Positions 11,171 through 23,639 of a stretch of 64,000 bases of DNA are shown here, piece after piece. The DNA lies in assembly GCF_000346465.2 (NCBI RefSeq), contig NC_034013.1:10494864-10558863 (forward strand). Reading direction: 5' to 3'. This stretch comes from Prunus persica (lineage: Eukaryota; Streptophyta; Magnoliopsida; Rosales; Rosaceae). Every line of letters starts with the position of its first letter. The stretch's first letter is position 1. The notes beneath the pieces are model-generated. The model searched no databases and was not told where the DNA came from. It saw only the letters and a list, made by a program, of their open reading frames with translations. The position numbers and the translations under genes were made by a program.

Positions 11171-11390
11171 TTCTTCTCTTTGTTTGTTGAGAAATTAGAT
11201 TCTTCCAACGTCTTTACCAATAACAAACGTGAAAATTTTCTCTTTTTTTTGGTGTTGTTTTTGGTAATCTATTCCGCGGAAATTTTTTTCCTTTATATTA
11301 TCTAACCTATATATTAAATATACTGTCAAATTACTTCAAAAAATGAGGTATTGTGGATTTCATAAGTGACCAACAAAAACCGAACTGACT
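11166..11390. repeat. Segmental duplication copy C (short)
   Basis: This stretch repeats the block found at about 8950-9135 and 13660-13870: a TTCTTCTCTTTGTTTG start, ACCAATAACAAACGTGA, TATTATCTAACCTATATA and a GGATTTCATAAGTGACCAAC end. It is more diverged than copies A and B are from each other. It lacks the tetraspanin leader and the S1-gene exons. Confidence 0.8.
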
Positions 11391-11708
11391 AATCCTAAGT
11401 GGCAAGTAACAAAAAGCAGCTACTAAAAAAGTCAAAAACTATAAGCTTCTTGTAATCTACCAAATTATGTGGCTCTTAAAATATTGGAGGAACCTCTACG
11501 CAGTTCACTTTTGACTTCAAAAAAAAGCACAAATGGTCTAGGATTGTCAATCAGTACACAGTTGAGTTAAACGAAAATAACACGTACACTTATATTCAAA
11601 CAAAACATCGAACAGCATAGGGAAGACAGTTGATCTGATTGAGCTCTCTGGAAGTTTGGGGAGACAACCCTTGACGACCCTTCATCTGGTGAGCAGTTCA
11701 GATTATGA

Positions 11709-12834
11709 TTATCTTCCTCTTTCCCTATCCTCCAAAAAGACAGGTTTGGCACTGGAAGCAATCATGCTTTTTGTTATCTTCCTTACAGCTTTCGACTGCT
11801 GAGGTGAATGAAAAACTGTCATTTTCTTCAAATTCTGCGCATGCTCGAGCACATATTTTGCAAACTGAATTCCATTAGATCCAATGGAAAGCTCTATGTT
11901 TAGTCCTTAAGTTGATGAATAAAAGAAATGTTTTGCAATCTCCAATATCCCATATTAAACCCAGAACACTGCGGGAAAGGCAACAATCAACAAGCAAATC
12001 AGTTGAAATTTCCGCACCCAAAAAAAACTAATAATGAAAGAGAGGGGGAAAGAAATAGGCAACACTTTCACTTACATCAGTTTTAGGTTCAAAGAATTCT
12101 GGTCAGACATGATTTCCAAAGTACTCAAATTACACATTCCTTGACAAATAACAAACATTCTCTAATAGCAGTGGCATGAAATCTCCATAGAATTACTAAC
12201 TAAAAGTTGAAACTATCATAGTTTTTGAAGTACTTGATCTGTCAAAGTACTATTACAAAGTTTCAGACTGACAATTCTAAAACAAACAAGAAACATCAAC
12301 ATGAAATTTCATTCTAGCCAGTATAACCAAAATTAATGAAAAATATAACCAAATCTTATTGCCATCAGTTTTCTGAAATTAAGTTAGCCCTATTGCCATG
12401 CTGGGAAAGAACGTAAACTAAACAAGACAAAATTGAAAAAACAAAAATCATTAAATAAAAAGAACATCTTGAAGAGTAGTGTCTAGTTACCATGGTGGTC
12501 TCTCTGTTTAGAACAAGAGTTTCAACCTTGTTTATACTGCAGAGAACCTCAGACAATATTTTAAAGCAACGGCCATTAGATTCCAGAAAAAACTGGGCTT
12601 TTTCTAAAGACGTAGATTTCCCCAAACTTTGGCCAATCCATACATCATCCCCTGACAATTTCAAGCACAAAACTAAAAGATTTCAAAGAGGAGTTGCAAT
12701 GGTGATCTGATTTATTCCAAAAATATCTTCAAGACGTAACTCCTTGACGCACTTACATGAACATGAGATCCATTTGAAAAACCCCTCATCTTCTATGAAA
12801 ACATCATCCAACTTTAAGTATTTCAGTCAATCGC
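11709..12834 (-). pseudogene. Degenerate F-box/FBD/LRR gene fragment
   Basis: On the minus strand 12834-12690 reads a leucine-rich-repeat segment (LKYLKLDDVFIEDEGFFKW, then ELRLEDIFGINQITIATP). It then needs a frame change to continue as LKSFSFVLEIVRG, and another to continue as DDVWIGQSLGKSTSLEKAQ..KVETLVLNRETTM, which ends at a possible donor near 12490. At 11897-11709 the typical FBD C-terminus appears (IELSIGSNGIQFAKYVLEHA, then KKMTVFHSPQQS.., stop). The F-box N-terminus and the exon between the two parts are missing. FBD/LRR F-box proteins are SCF substrate adaptors. This copy looks broken by indels and loss of exons. Confidence 0.8.
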
Positions 12835-12850
12835 AGCGTTTGAAAAATCG

Positions 12851-13012
12851 GCCTAGGCGGGCGGCTAGGCGGCTAGGAGGTCGCTAGGCGGGTGCTAGGC
12901 GGCTAGGCGGTCGCCAACAGGGCGCTAGGCGGCTAGGCGGTGGCTAGGCGACTAGGCGGGAGCTGGGCGGCTGGGCGGGAGCTAGGCGGCGGGGCGGGCG
13001 CCTAGGCGGGTT
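12851..13012. repeat. GC-rich minisatellite of GGCTAGGCGG units
   Basis: About 16 imperfect direct repeats of a 9-10 base unit (GGCTAGGCGG, with GGGAGCTGGGC-type variants) give a sharp GC-rich island in AT-rich DNA. The related words GGCGTTAGGCGG and GGCTCTAGGCAGG occur at about 9905 and 10695. Similar TAGGCG-rich blocks are known at the ends of some plant transposons, but no element boundaries are evident here. Confidence 0.85.
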
Positions 13013-13224
13013 GGTATTTTTTCGGTGCCGAACCCGGAGGACGGAGCACTGACTGCGAGTGCAAGCTTCGTGTTCGTTGGAATATGCTGGGCTATACCTT
13101 TAAAATATTGGAATCAACATGTCTGAAGAGTATAGCCGCTCGGCTATACCCTTATTTTGTCCAATTATTTTTGGGTTTAGGGCTAAAATACCAAAAACAT
13201 GAGAGGAAAGCTCCAACCGCACAT

Positions 13225-13301
13225 CATCTCTCTCTTTTCTCTTCCTGCACCCCACTATTTCTCTTTATCTAATCTTTTCTAAACTTTGCACTAAAGAAGA
13301 A

Positions 13302-13341
<40 letters not shown>

Positions 13342-14640
13342 GTCAGTTTTTTTTTCTTCTTCAGGGTTTTGAATATTCTGGTTCTGAGCTGACGAAGCAA
13401 GTGGCATTCGGAGATAATTACTGGGAGGGCGCCAGCCAGAGGGGGATAATGATGATTTATGAAGGGTATTTTCATCAATAGAGAACCGCCTGCACATGGT
13501 TCATGACTCCATGGATTTTACTAGCAGACACGACACGACGCCGAGATAACCGAAACACGTTTATTCAGGAAGCTAACCTTGCAGTCAAAGTTGAAAGTAT
13601 GTCGTTGACTGTTTTTGTCGACGTAGTTCGGTTCACTGTGGCCAACATAGATTCTTCTTTTCTTTGTTTGTTGAGAATTAGATTCTTCAAACATTTTTAC
13701 CAATAACAAACGTGAAATTTTTATTTTTTTCCGTTCTTTTTGGTAATCCCTTGGGCCGAAATTTTTTTCCTCTTTATATTATCTAACCTATATACTAAAT
13801 ATATCATCAAATTGCTTAAAAATAATGAGATATTGTGGATTTCATAAGTGACTAACAAAACCGAATCAATAACTTGTGCTGTAATAGTTTTTTTTTTTCT
13901 TCTCGAAGTTTGAAGAGGGACGCTCAAGTTTGAATCCCTTTGTAATAGTACTAAATTAAATAAATATTACTTATATTGATGTGATTTTTCATTATAGCTT
14001 GGAGGATTTACAGACCCCTGCCTCTACAAAATGAACAAACAATTTCGATCCTTTTCTACTTCTCTACAAAATTCCTAAAGATGCTTGTCATGAACGAAAC
14101 TGCCTTCTCCCAGTTTACAACCTAGATAACAAGAAAGAACAGAACTAGCCTACTCTGCTGGTACATGTTAGAATCACAGACTTCATCTCTTCCTTGTCCA
14201 GTGATGCTTGAACTATAACCTGCAAAAAGTAATGCAATCAATTATTGATTCTTCACTCTAATATAATCACTTAAGTGTCTACTTTTAAGAAATGCTACTA
14301 ATGTCTGGGTTTTGGTTGAGAAAAGCAAACGCGATCATATATTAGATGGAATAACAATAATGGATGACATTTTTGGAATTATTTTCAATAAAATTTCTGT
14401 AATCAACTATGAAGGGTAGGGAAGCAGGAGGGTCATTTGGTCAAAGCATAAAACTCAGACTTCAGGAACACGTACATTTAGATGAGTTCCATAAAAACTA
14501 TTGCCTCTTCAGCAATGAATTTATCAAAAGCATGAGATTTTCAAATTCGGCAACACCAGAGTATCGTGATCTAGTTCTGTTGGATTGTCAATAAAACTGG
14601 CAAAACCTACCTCCTGTACTTTATTTTCAGATCGAGCAAG
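13225..14640. repeat. Segmental duplication copy B (contiguous with the intact S1 gene)
   Basis: This copy carries the tetraspanin-type 5' leader (without its coding exon) at 13225-13340 and runs without the Mutator-like insertion into the real last two exons of the S1-domain gene. Compared with copy A it has extra sequence at about 14290-14460. Its leader part has no downstream gene: the bases beyond 13225 are the palindrome/minisatellite DNA. Confidence 0.88.
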
Positions 14641-17600
14641 TAACTTGTACTGATTCTCAAACATGGATGCCATATAAACCTGCATTTAGAAGATAGATTG
14701 AAGAAGATACTTGAGTATGGCAAGAAAAGTTTAAACTATTTTGAAAATGTACAGATATTTAGGAGATGATAAGCTGAACTAGTTTTTCTAACATGATATG
14801 AAAACATATTTGTGTATCTGCAGTGGCGAGGCCCAGCATAATATTGAAATATAGCATTAAAACGGGGCAGAGAGAGAATCAACACAATGAGATGCCTTGA
14901 ATAAATATTTGTATCACACACACATTGTGAAGTACCAATATGTGCAATTTGTTAAACAAACTCATCAACCATGCATCATTGACATGTTACTTCTTTTGAA
15001 ATCTAGATTACTATACACTATGCAAATAATTCCTAACCAAATGTCACAAATCTAAAAGTTTTCGTGATTAACTTAGATGAAGAAAGTTACAAGACGACAC
15101 TTCTTAAAGCACACAATGCTATCCACCTTCATATCAACCTTATATTTTTATCTACCTAACTGAATCCAAGAAATCTAGATCTTCATACCTGAAATGTTGG
15201 AGCTAAGCCCGGGCTCAAGAAAAAACGACCTTTTAATACAGACTGGATTCCTTCAGTTTGTTGCAGCTCTTTTATAAGAGATTCTACATCAACCCACTGT
15301 CAAAAAACCATGGAATTGGATAATATGAATTAGCAATGGAAACATAATTTACATAGTCCATTCAATCGGTTACAAGATAATTTACATATGTATCATATGG
15401 GTTCATGTCCTCCCTATCAAACCACCAAAGAGATCAACATATGATGAATGAACTTAGATTGATGATCAAAGAGATAAATTAGATTGGCAACAACTAATAG
15501 CTTTCTGAATCAAATTCTGAGGCACCTTACTAATGCAGGTATATATACAAAGAGGCAAAATAAACTATATACATCCTAACTTTTTTTTCCCTAGTCCATG
15601 CATCTTAAACAAAATAAGTTCTTGGCTTCTTGCTGATTTAAACCCTTGCAACTAAAAAGTTCTCGAAAACCTCCCACTTTACCAGCATTAAAGCCTCTTT
15701 TTTCACTGTTTCATTGTCACGTATATGTTTCCTCTTATTCTTAACTAAAGATGATTTTAATAATTACAGGTCACGAGTACGCTCTGTGCGGTGCACAACT
15801 ATGATGATGTAACCAGCTAATAGTCCCTACTCAACATGTGAAAAAATAATAATAATAACCTCAGTATCTGCTTGTGCTGCTTCTAATCTCCCATCCACGC
15901 TATCACGATCACCAACCACAGACTCCAAGGCCTCCATCAATGGATCTGGCTGCCACAGATAGGAATTGATCTTTCTTTGAAAGCTCAATAAAAATTAGAA
16001 ATTTGTATGTACAAAAGGTATAAGATATACATTACCATAATCTCCTTTAATGATAAAAAGATGCGTTCAAGTGAAAAATCCAGTTGGTAAACTTTTGCCT
16101 CCAAAATCTGAGATCAGAAAGAGTTTCTTTACATGTATAACAAGATACATAGAGAAAAGTAGCCTATAGAAATGGAAAGAATACAAAGCATTTCATTGGG
16201 TTCAGCCAAGAGAAAAGCACAAAATAATTGAAGAGATAAGACAGCTTTTACTCAACCAAGATATATGTTCATCGTGCCTTCATTACTGGCCCAGTCTCAA
16301 ACTTCAGAAGCATAGACTTAGTAAACAATAGTAAATATGCTACAGTTTGATCATTCACCATATTACCTGACCAACTTTGAAGTATGAAGAAGGATCCACA
16401 GTGGCATCCCAAGATATTTCTGTCTGATGGATTAATGCAGGCACTCCTTCAACCTACATCATTTTAATTAGGATCAGTTTTGATTAGAAATATGGTTCAG
16501 TGATTATACCACAAAGCATGGAGCTCAAACCGGATGGTACCAAGGGCCGTTAATCAAGAAATAGTTTTGATTAGATAAATAAATACAAAAATCCTCATCA
16601 TGGAACCAAACTGTAATCAGAACACTAAAGTAAAAAAACTTCCCAAGAAAATGAGCGGCAAACCTTTCAGTTACCTCAACAAAAATACCAAAATAAGTAA
16701 TTTTCTTGATGCAGCATTTCACGACATCCCCGACTTGAAGTTTGGCCTGCCATAAGAATTTCCATAAGAGATTAAGACTACATAGTGCAGAATCGCTAAA
16801 TGCTCAAAAAGCTTTAGAAAAAAAACATGGCATTCAGACACCTATCAAGGATGAGATTACTTTCCAGTTATTTGGATGAAATAATAAACCCCAATTTTGG
16901 GAATAAAGGATAAGGGTTCACATAGAATTCTAATATATCTATCTTATACAACAGTCATTTAAAGATAAATTTCCTTTCCAAGTTCCAACCACAAAAAGTA
17001 AACCCCTTAGCATGTCATACTCAAAAAGCTATTATAAAAAATGTGGTTTTCACCAACCTTCGTAAAGCAAAAATATTTGGTTTTCGGAAAATATTGAACA
17101 TGAAAAACTCTTGAATTTAGAAAGTGGAACTAATTTTTACCAAACAGTGTAATTTAAAGAATAGGTGCAAAAGATTAACAGACAACATGCCAGATACATC
17201 ACAACTGGATGTGGTCTCTCACCATGAGACTTCTTTTTCTCTCAACCGACTCTTCCTTCTCTTTCGGCCTCACTGAAAATACAAGCTTCCCAAACTTTCT
17301 GTTGGCCAACACCACATTTACTTTTATTTTCTACAAAAGTAAGTTTTAAATAATAAATATTCATTAAAAGGAATAAAATAGTGACAAAAGAGTTTCCAAA
17401 TGCAACTGTCATTTTTCGAATTGCAGTTCACTTTCTTCAAACCTGGCCAACAAATGATGACAAGAATTTGATTTTCTCCTGGTCATAAATCATAAGAAGT
17501 TCTTCCAATTTCATATCTGGTGAAACTTCTCCGTCGTTTTTTATAACTACATTAGGATCCAGGCTTGGATTAAGAAGAGCATTCTTGTCCACAATATCAT

Positions 17601-19685
17601 AACTTCCAATGATCCCCAAATTTCGCCTGTACAATGATGGGTCTAAGCCCTTCCGTCTCAACCATGACTCAAAAGCTAAGAACTTCCACTTGGAAGCAAG
17701 ATTACGGTATGGCAGAAATCCTATTAAAGAGCGAAAAGATACCTGTCACAAAGGTTAAATCAAATTCAGAAAGGTGAAATGCAAAGATGTATGGTTAACA
17801 AAAAATAAAAGAAGTGCATTACATTTTAAAGCCTAGGAAGAATGCCTGAAGTGTACTTACAACAAAACCTCTGGTGCTAGCACTTATCAGTTCTACATCT
17901 CCCCTATCTCCTCTCTTAACCAGATTTTCAGCCATAACCCAATCAGCATCTTCATGTCCCTATAGTAATATTTATAGAGAATGAGGCCTTTGTAACAGGA
18001 AATAAATCAAATTAGGGAAATAACTAAGTCAAAAGTAACAAATAACCTGACCTCAATGGGTGATGCAAAAAGGAGATTCCCAGACTCAACAAGATTACTT
18101 TCTGCTTCTTTAACAGATGCTTCTTTCACAGGTATGTCAAATCTGTAAGAAAACAACCTATTAATCAGACAAAATAGAATCTTAATGGTGGAGACAAACA
18201 ATTAAGACTGACTTTACTTACCTTTTTGGTTTTCCTTGTAGTGCAGTGTCTATAGACAACTCAACATTAGAAACAGGTAAGTTTGTATCGGACAGTTCAC
18301 TCACAGCAGATACCTCTTCATTGGACTCCATAGTGCTCTGCTCATATTGCTGTAATCCTTAAAATTTCAAGCACAATATTAATTTGACAATCCTAGCTGA
18401 ATAAATTCTATAATACAACATAGAGTAGTACCTATAAGGGAGTCATCCTTGGATTCTTCAAGACTGTTTCTTGTTCCTTCGCTAGTTGCAGTAGATCCAT
18501 AAAAATCCTTCAATCCATTATTATCTTGAACATTATCAGTGGCACTGGATTCTTGATTCTCAAGTTGCTCATTATCATTTTCACTCTTTGTTTCGACGCC
18601 GATTGCTATGGGCTTTTCTAATAGAGTAAAACCACTAACTTCATCATTTTCTTCTTCTCTCCACTTTTCCAATTCTGCATCACCAATGACATTCCTGTCT
18701 ACATCACTAGATTGCTCTTTTTTATTTTCACTACTTTTATCAACACTCACCGCTTGGGGCTTTCTCAACAATGTCATATCACTAAACATCTCCTTTGGTT
18801 GCTCATTTCTCATCTTCACCGATAAATTCGGTTTTATTCTCAACCTCGACGACATATCTTCATCGTCATCCTCATAATACGAAGTTGGCTTTCTCAAAAT
18901 AACATTAGGAACACTACTTTTAGTACGTTCCACAGGCTTGGCAACTGGGCGTCTCAGGTTCTTAATCTCGGACACTCTTGGCTTATAATCCACTTCAAAT
19001 TTGACTCCTTTCTTTGGCACCGGTCGAACCAAGTTCAAACCATCCAAGGAAGTAGATGACTGAACTTTCCTGGGCCCATCAAAAGGTACCTTCTTTTCTT
19101 GGGTGGTTGGAACTTCCTTAGACCCATTAAAAGGTACCTCCTTTATCTCAATCAATTTACCCTTGTTCTTGTAAAAACTTTTCTCAATTTCCATATAAGT
19201 AGCTTCTGGGTTTGCTTTTCTACCCAATATCTACAACACAAAATAATAATATTCTCAAAAAAATTACATTTCAACAGAACCACTCATAAGAATATATACA
19301 TACACATATATATACAGAGAAGATAACTCTTCTCACTTTCAATATAACTAACTTCTGGGTTTGCTTTTCTACCAATATGACAAGTTCATATGCAACTTTT
19401 AGCAAACAACTGGTATGCCATAATACACAAACAACACATACATACCTTGGCTAAAGTAAGTTTGGGGTCCTCGCCGATCAAGCGACCGAATTTCATCTCC
19501 ATTTGGTCCAGTGGGTCTAGCCTCGGCTCTTCTTTGGAACTGAAAACAATGAATTTAGTATTCTTCGGCGGGAAAATTTGGGTTTCTAGTCTTCTTGATG
19601 TTCTGGATGAAAGTAAAGGAATTCTAGTTGAAGTAGGAAAGAAAGAGGTGGCGTTGGAGGTGAGGGTGAGAGAGAAGCCGTCCAT
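14145..19685 (-). CDS. SDP: Chloroplast S1-domain RNA-binding protein (SDP type)
   Basis: Fourteen exons on the minus strand: 19446-19685, 18432-19230, 18222-18357, 18052-18142, 17861-17959, 17443-17742, 17223-17330, 16675-16746, 16367-16453, 16036-16107, 15860-15949, 15189-15296, 14611-14679 and 14145-14219. They join in phase to 781 residues. The Ser/Thr/Arg-rich, acid-poor N-terminus (about residues 1-48) looks like a chloroplast transit peptide. EPRLDPLDQMEMKFGRLIGE, the LVRPVPKKG and NVILRKPTSYY repeats, and S1-type strands (RGFVVSFRSLIGFLPY near 452-468; VGDVVKCCIKKITYFGIFVE near 597-615) match the plant protein known in Arabidopsis as At1g12800/SDP. That protein is plastid-targeted and needed for chloroplast rRNA processing. 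Its last exons have been copied to 9419-9697. A short uORF lies in the leader. Confidence 0.9.
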
Positions 19686-19723
19686 CTCTTGAGAGATAAG
19701 GGAGCAGCCACGCTCTTCGGATT

Positions 19724-19759
19724 TCAGAGAGCGTTAATGGAGGCCATTCGGATAATCAT
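19724..19759 (-). promoter_or_regulatory. Upstream ORF in the S1-gene leader
   Basis: An ATG at 19759-19757 opens an 11-codon frame (MIIRMASINAL, stop) that ends 38 bases before the main ATG at 19685. If the transcript starts upstream of it, this uORF would lower translation of the main frame. Whether it is transcribed is not shown. Confidence 0.5.
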
Positions 19760-20578
19760 AAGATTACTGAGTAAAGGCTTTGAGCTGTGAAACTGAGAGT
19801 GATTGAGTGACAGAGTGAGCTATTGGAGATTTTGTACCAACGTGGTATTTAATTATCTTTTTTTTAAAAAAATTTATTTTAAGGAAGGCAATTTAATTAT
19901 CTTTTAACAAAATCGTAGTTGTGAATTTCTGCCCACTGTAACTTTTTCCATGGGAAGCAATTACCATTCACCACCCCCAGTAATTATACAACAAATAATT
20001 TTCTTTTTTTGGTATTGTTGTATAGAATTAGTTAATGTTATATATTCCATGGGAAGCAATTATCAGTCTAATTTCTTTCTAATTTTTCCTTCACTCTAAT
20101 TATATAATACTTGAAAATGGAGGCCTTCTCCTTTCAAGGGCCTATCTGAATGAGGTTTAGTATTTTTTTCGTCGTGAATATCTGAATTGGATGAACCGCT
20201 CTGTGAATTTGCATATATGTTTTTCAAAAATCAACTATAAATAAAGAGTTGAAAAATAAACAATTGGAGTTCAATACTTGAATATAATTATATATTTTAA
20301 AATAAAGTTTGTATGTGATCCATAACCTTCGAGCCCAGTACAACAAATTCCACTGACCCAACGAAACATAGCATCTTGGGCCTTTAATTGTAAGAAAGAT
20401 CGAGGACGTTACTTTCATTGCATTGAAATTTCAACTTCCTCAAGACATCGATTCAAATTATCAGCAAAAAAAGAGAGGCAGAAATTCTGTTTTCCTTTTA
20501 ACATGTTTTACAAATCATTAAAGCAAAAATCCCAACACCACAAGCTTAGTGGAACATGGCATTGGGTGGTGCACATTT
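19760..20578. other. Intergenic region between the S1 gene and the LIM gene
   Basis: This holds the promoter of the S1 gene (right of its leader) and the 3' flank of the LIM gene. It is AT-rich. ATTCCATGGGAAGCAATTA recurs (about 19949 and 20044). No coding frame or RNA gene is recognised. Confidence 0.5.
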
Positions 20579-22189
20579 TTATGATTGCCCCTGTGGGGCT
20601 GAATCCTGTGCTGCTTCTGCTTCTCCCTCTGCTTCTTGTTTTGGGTCTTCTGCTACTTCTTGTGCCTTCTCTGAATCGGCTTCCCCGGGTTTCATTTCGG
20701 GCATTGGAGCTCCATTTTTCTTGACTGAAGCAGTCTTGGTGAGGTGGTTGTAGCTGCCCTTCTCCTTGAACAGTTGGGCAAAGTGGTGCTTGCAATAAAG
20801 AATGCCATCCAGAGCAGCACAGTTTGAGGGTGAGAGGAAGCAACCCCCATGATTACACCTGAAGCATGACTTGTGGTAAAACTCTCCCTCCATAGTAACC
20901 TGTATTACAAAATATCTCTTAGAATTCACCAAATCTAAAGCCAAACCACAGACTATTAATCACACGGTGCATCAAATTACAATTGAAATAATATTTCCAC
21001 TCTCAATTTGTTATTATTCACTTAATTTTTAAGCGCTTTAAAATATTAATTTTGACGTGTATGATAACAAATTTGCAGTGTGTTACATACGACCTTGTGG
21101 TCACTTTCAACATGTTAATTCGTGAGAGAGAAATGGGAAGACATGGGATTCAAACCTTCTCTAGTGGATACACAGTTTTGGTGCAGACTGCACATTTGTC
21201 TACAGTCCCAGAGAACATTGAGGACAGTTTGCTAGGGGTCCTACCCTGTACATATAAAGAAGAACGTGTATAAGCTAGCAGAAACCAAGAAAAAAGAAAT
21301 ATTAAGCATATAATAATGAGTTTATATGTGTACCAATTCAGTTTGTGACTTTCCACCTGTACATCAAACATATGGAACGAAACATTGTTAGGTCAAAAAT
21401 GGGAAATCAGAAAGGACTAAAAAAGAGAGAGAGAAAATGGATTTATATACCAAGATATTTTGCAATGGGAAGAGGGATCTTACATGTAAGTTTCTTGGAG
21501 AAACTTCCAGACTCCCTGAACAATTGCTCGAAATGAGGCTTGCAGTACAAAACTCCCTCCATGGAGGAGTAGCTACTCATCTGTAAAATACACACAAGCA
21601 AACAACTGCCTTATCCTACATCCAAAGCTTGTTTATTTCTTTCAGCCCTAAACCACGTTGATTTAGAAGACCAATTTTAACTACAAGCCCATATTTGATA
21701 TGCTCTTTAATTCTCCGGATTTTTCTACAATACGAGTTCACATTTAATGGAAACACGAATATAGTCTTTGTTTGATTTATGTTTCACCATTCTCCACTAT
21801 AGAGTAGATGGATCACAATCCCTTGAATTATATATATTCTCATTAAAGGAGAATTCGCTCCGTAGATGCACCCTAAATTCATCATCTCTATATCTCTTGC
21901 AAAGTGTGACATATTAAGTTGTAAGATTATAAATCTAGACACACATTTAAACAAGCATTCAAATTAAAATATATGTAAGTATATTCAAGCACTAATCAGT
22001 TAATACGTTAATACGGTGCTAGCTAGGTAAAAAGTCATATGTATGTAAACCTACCGAAAGTTGTCCATTGCAATGACTGCATTTAAAGCAGGGCCTATGG
22101 TATGTGACACCATCAGCAGATAATTGGTCAATGAAATGAACAGTCTTATCACAGGCCTTGCATTTCTGTTGGGTTCCACTGAACGACAT
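20579..22189 (-). CDS. Two-LIM-domain actin-binding protein (plant WLIM2/PLIM2 class)
   Basis: Five exons on the minus strand: 22055-22189, 21484-21580, 21334-21356 (a 23-base micro-exon), 21156-21245 and 20579-20899. They join in phase to 221 residues. LIM1 starts at Cys10 (CKAC, then YHRPCFKCSHC and YCKPHF) and LIM2 starts at Cys103 (CAVC, then YHKSCFRCNHGGC and YCKHHF). All zinc-ligand positions are filled. The linker carries the family's GRTPSKLSSMFSGT. Plant two-LIM proteins bundle actin filaments and shuttle to the nucleus. The C-terminal tail (about 185-221) is rich in Glu, Ala and Gln, longer and more acidic than in most WLIM proteins and reminiscent of pollen PLIMs. Class assignment (WLIM versus PLIM) is therefore not settled. 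Confidence 0.93.
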
Positions 22190-22799
22190 TTTTCCTGTTG
22201 TCCCAAAGATATCAATGAAGATCGCTCAACAGAAAAGATGGTTTAATAGGAAACAAAGAATTTGCAACAAGATTTAATGAGCGTTCAGCAGGAAACCTTG
22301 GAAGTTCAATCTCCAATTGCTTGCAATTTGAGATTGAACTAACTCTGATTTTTGCCCATCAACTATCACCTTTTTCTTGTAGTTGGGGAAAGTAAATTAA
22401 AGGTCCAAAATCAAATGGGTAAATGAGTGGAGAAGGTAAGTTCCAAGGTGTATGGAGGACACGTGAAGAAAGTTCCATTGGTTTTGGAGCTTAAAATAAC
22501 TCAATGGCAGATTGGTTTGACTGAGTTTTCCAGAAATAGGATCCAGGGTAAGTTTTAGCTTGTTCATTATGGGATTATTACTATTTTTAGATCATATATG
22601 TAACTCGATCAAATGGCTAGTAGCTAGAATGAGTTGTATATATATACACACATTTTGATTGTGTAGGAATCTTTTGATGTTTTTTGAATCAAACCCTAAT
22701 TTTATTTATAGCCTATATTATACAATCATGCATTTGTCAAACCAATAAAAGGTTACCAAAATTTATTTTTAAATATAAACAAAAAAAGTTAATTAAATA

Positions 22800-23062
22800 T
22801 TCAACATCTTTTGAGGCTATCCATCCAAGGCAAATACATGTAGGCAAAATCTATATATGTATAGCTTCGTTCATCTCAGTATATGTGTAATGGTTTACCT
22901 AATAGTATCACTTTATTATTATGTGTTATGTGTTAAGAGCGTACCCAGGTACCCAATGTTCTATGTTAGATTTTTCATTTCTATATGGTTTGTAATTATT
23001 TTATTTTATTTTATAAAAAGTTGTATTTTGTAATAGACAAAATTTAGGTTTACTTTTGAAGA
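22800..23062. repeat. Direct repeat, left copy (about 260 bp)
   Basis: Begins TTCAACATCTTTTGAGGC and ends ACTTTTGAAGAA. It is about 95% identical by eye to 25402-25660, in the same orientation. The pair brackets a decayed LTR retrotransposon. The copies differ by small indels such as CCAT after GGCTATC. Confidence 0.9.
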
Positions 23063-23468
23063 ATTTATTCGCCCTTTTCAAATGTACATTAAATATGAAT
23101 TGAATAAAAGCTACGATAATATCGCAATATAGTAGTGAAGAGCATTAACTACTATATACTCACAACTTCAAATTCAGGATCTCTCATATATTTGGATCCA
23201 TGGGCTTCTGGCCCATATATAATAAAATATGTGGGGAGCCTCAATTCATCATTTGAGGTTTATACTGATATTATCCATTTCGCGGTGTATTCTTAACAAC
23301 CGGAATTCACAAAATATATTTCTTCCTTGAGGTGTCTATTATAACAAAATCGAACTTTATTAAATTCATCATCTTCTTATGCCAAAGAAATATGTGGCAT
23401 ACCACAATCTGCAATAATACCTCAAGGGTTGTCCATTTAACTGTTGGAACTTTAGGTTCTCAACACTG

Positions 23469-23580
23469 TTAGATTTTGAACTTCAGGCCAAAGTCACATA
23501 TTCTCATGGTATGGACATTCAATCCCCTTAGATTTTGAACTTCGGGCCAAAATCACATATTCTCATGGTATGGACATTTT
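23469..23580. repeat. Tandem repeat, period 59 bp
   Basis: Two adjacent copies of TTAGATTTTGAACTTCNGGC through CTCATGGTATGGACATT start at 23469 and 23528, with three or four differences. They lie in the interior of the decayed retrotransposon region. Confidence 0.85.
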
Positions 23581-23639
23581 TACAATTTTCTGTACATATT
23601 TCGGGATTTCAAGTCCTTACATAATTGTCCATATTTTGA

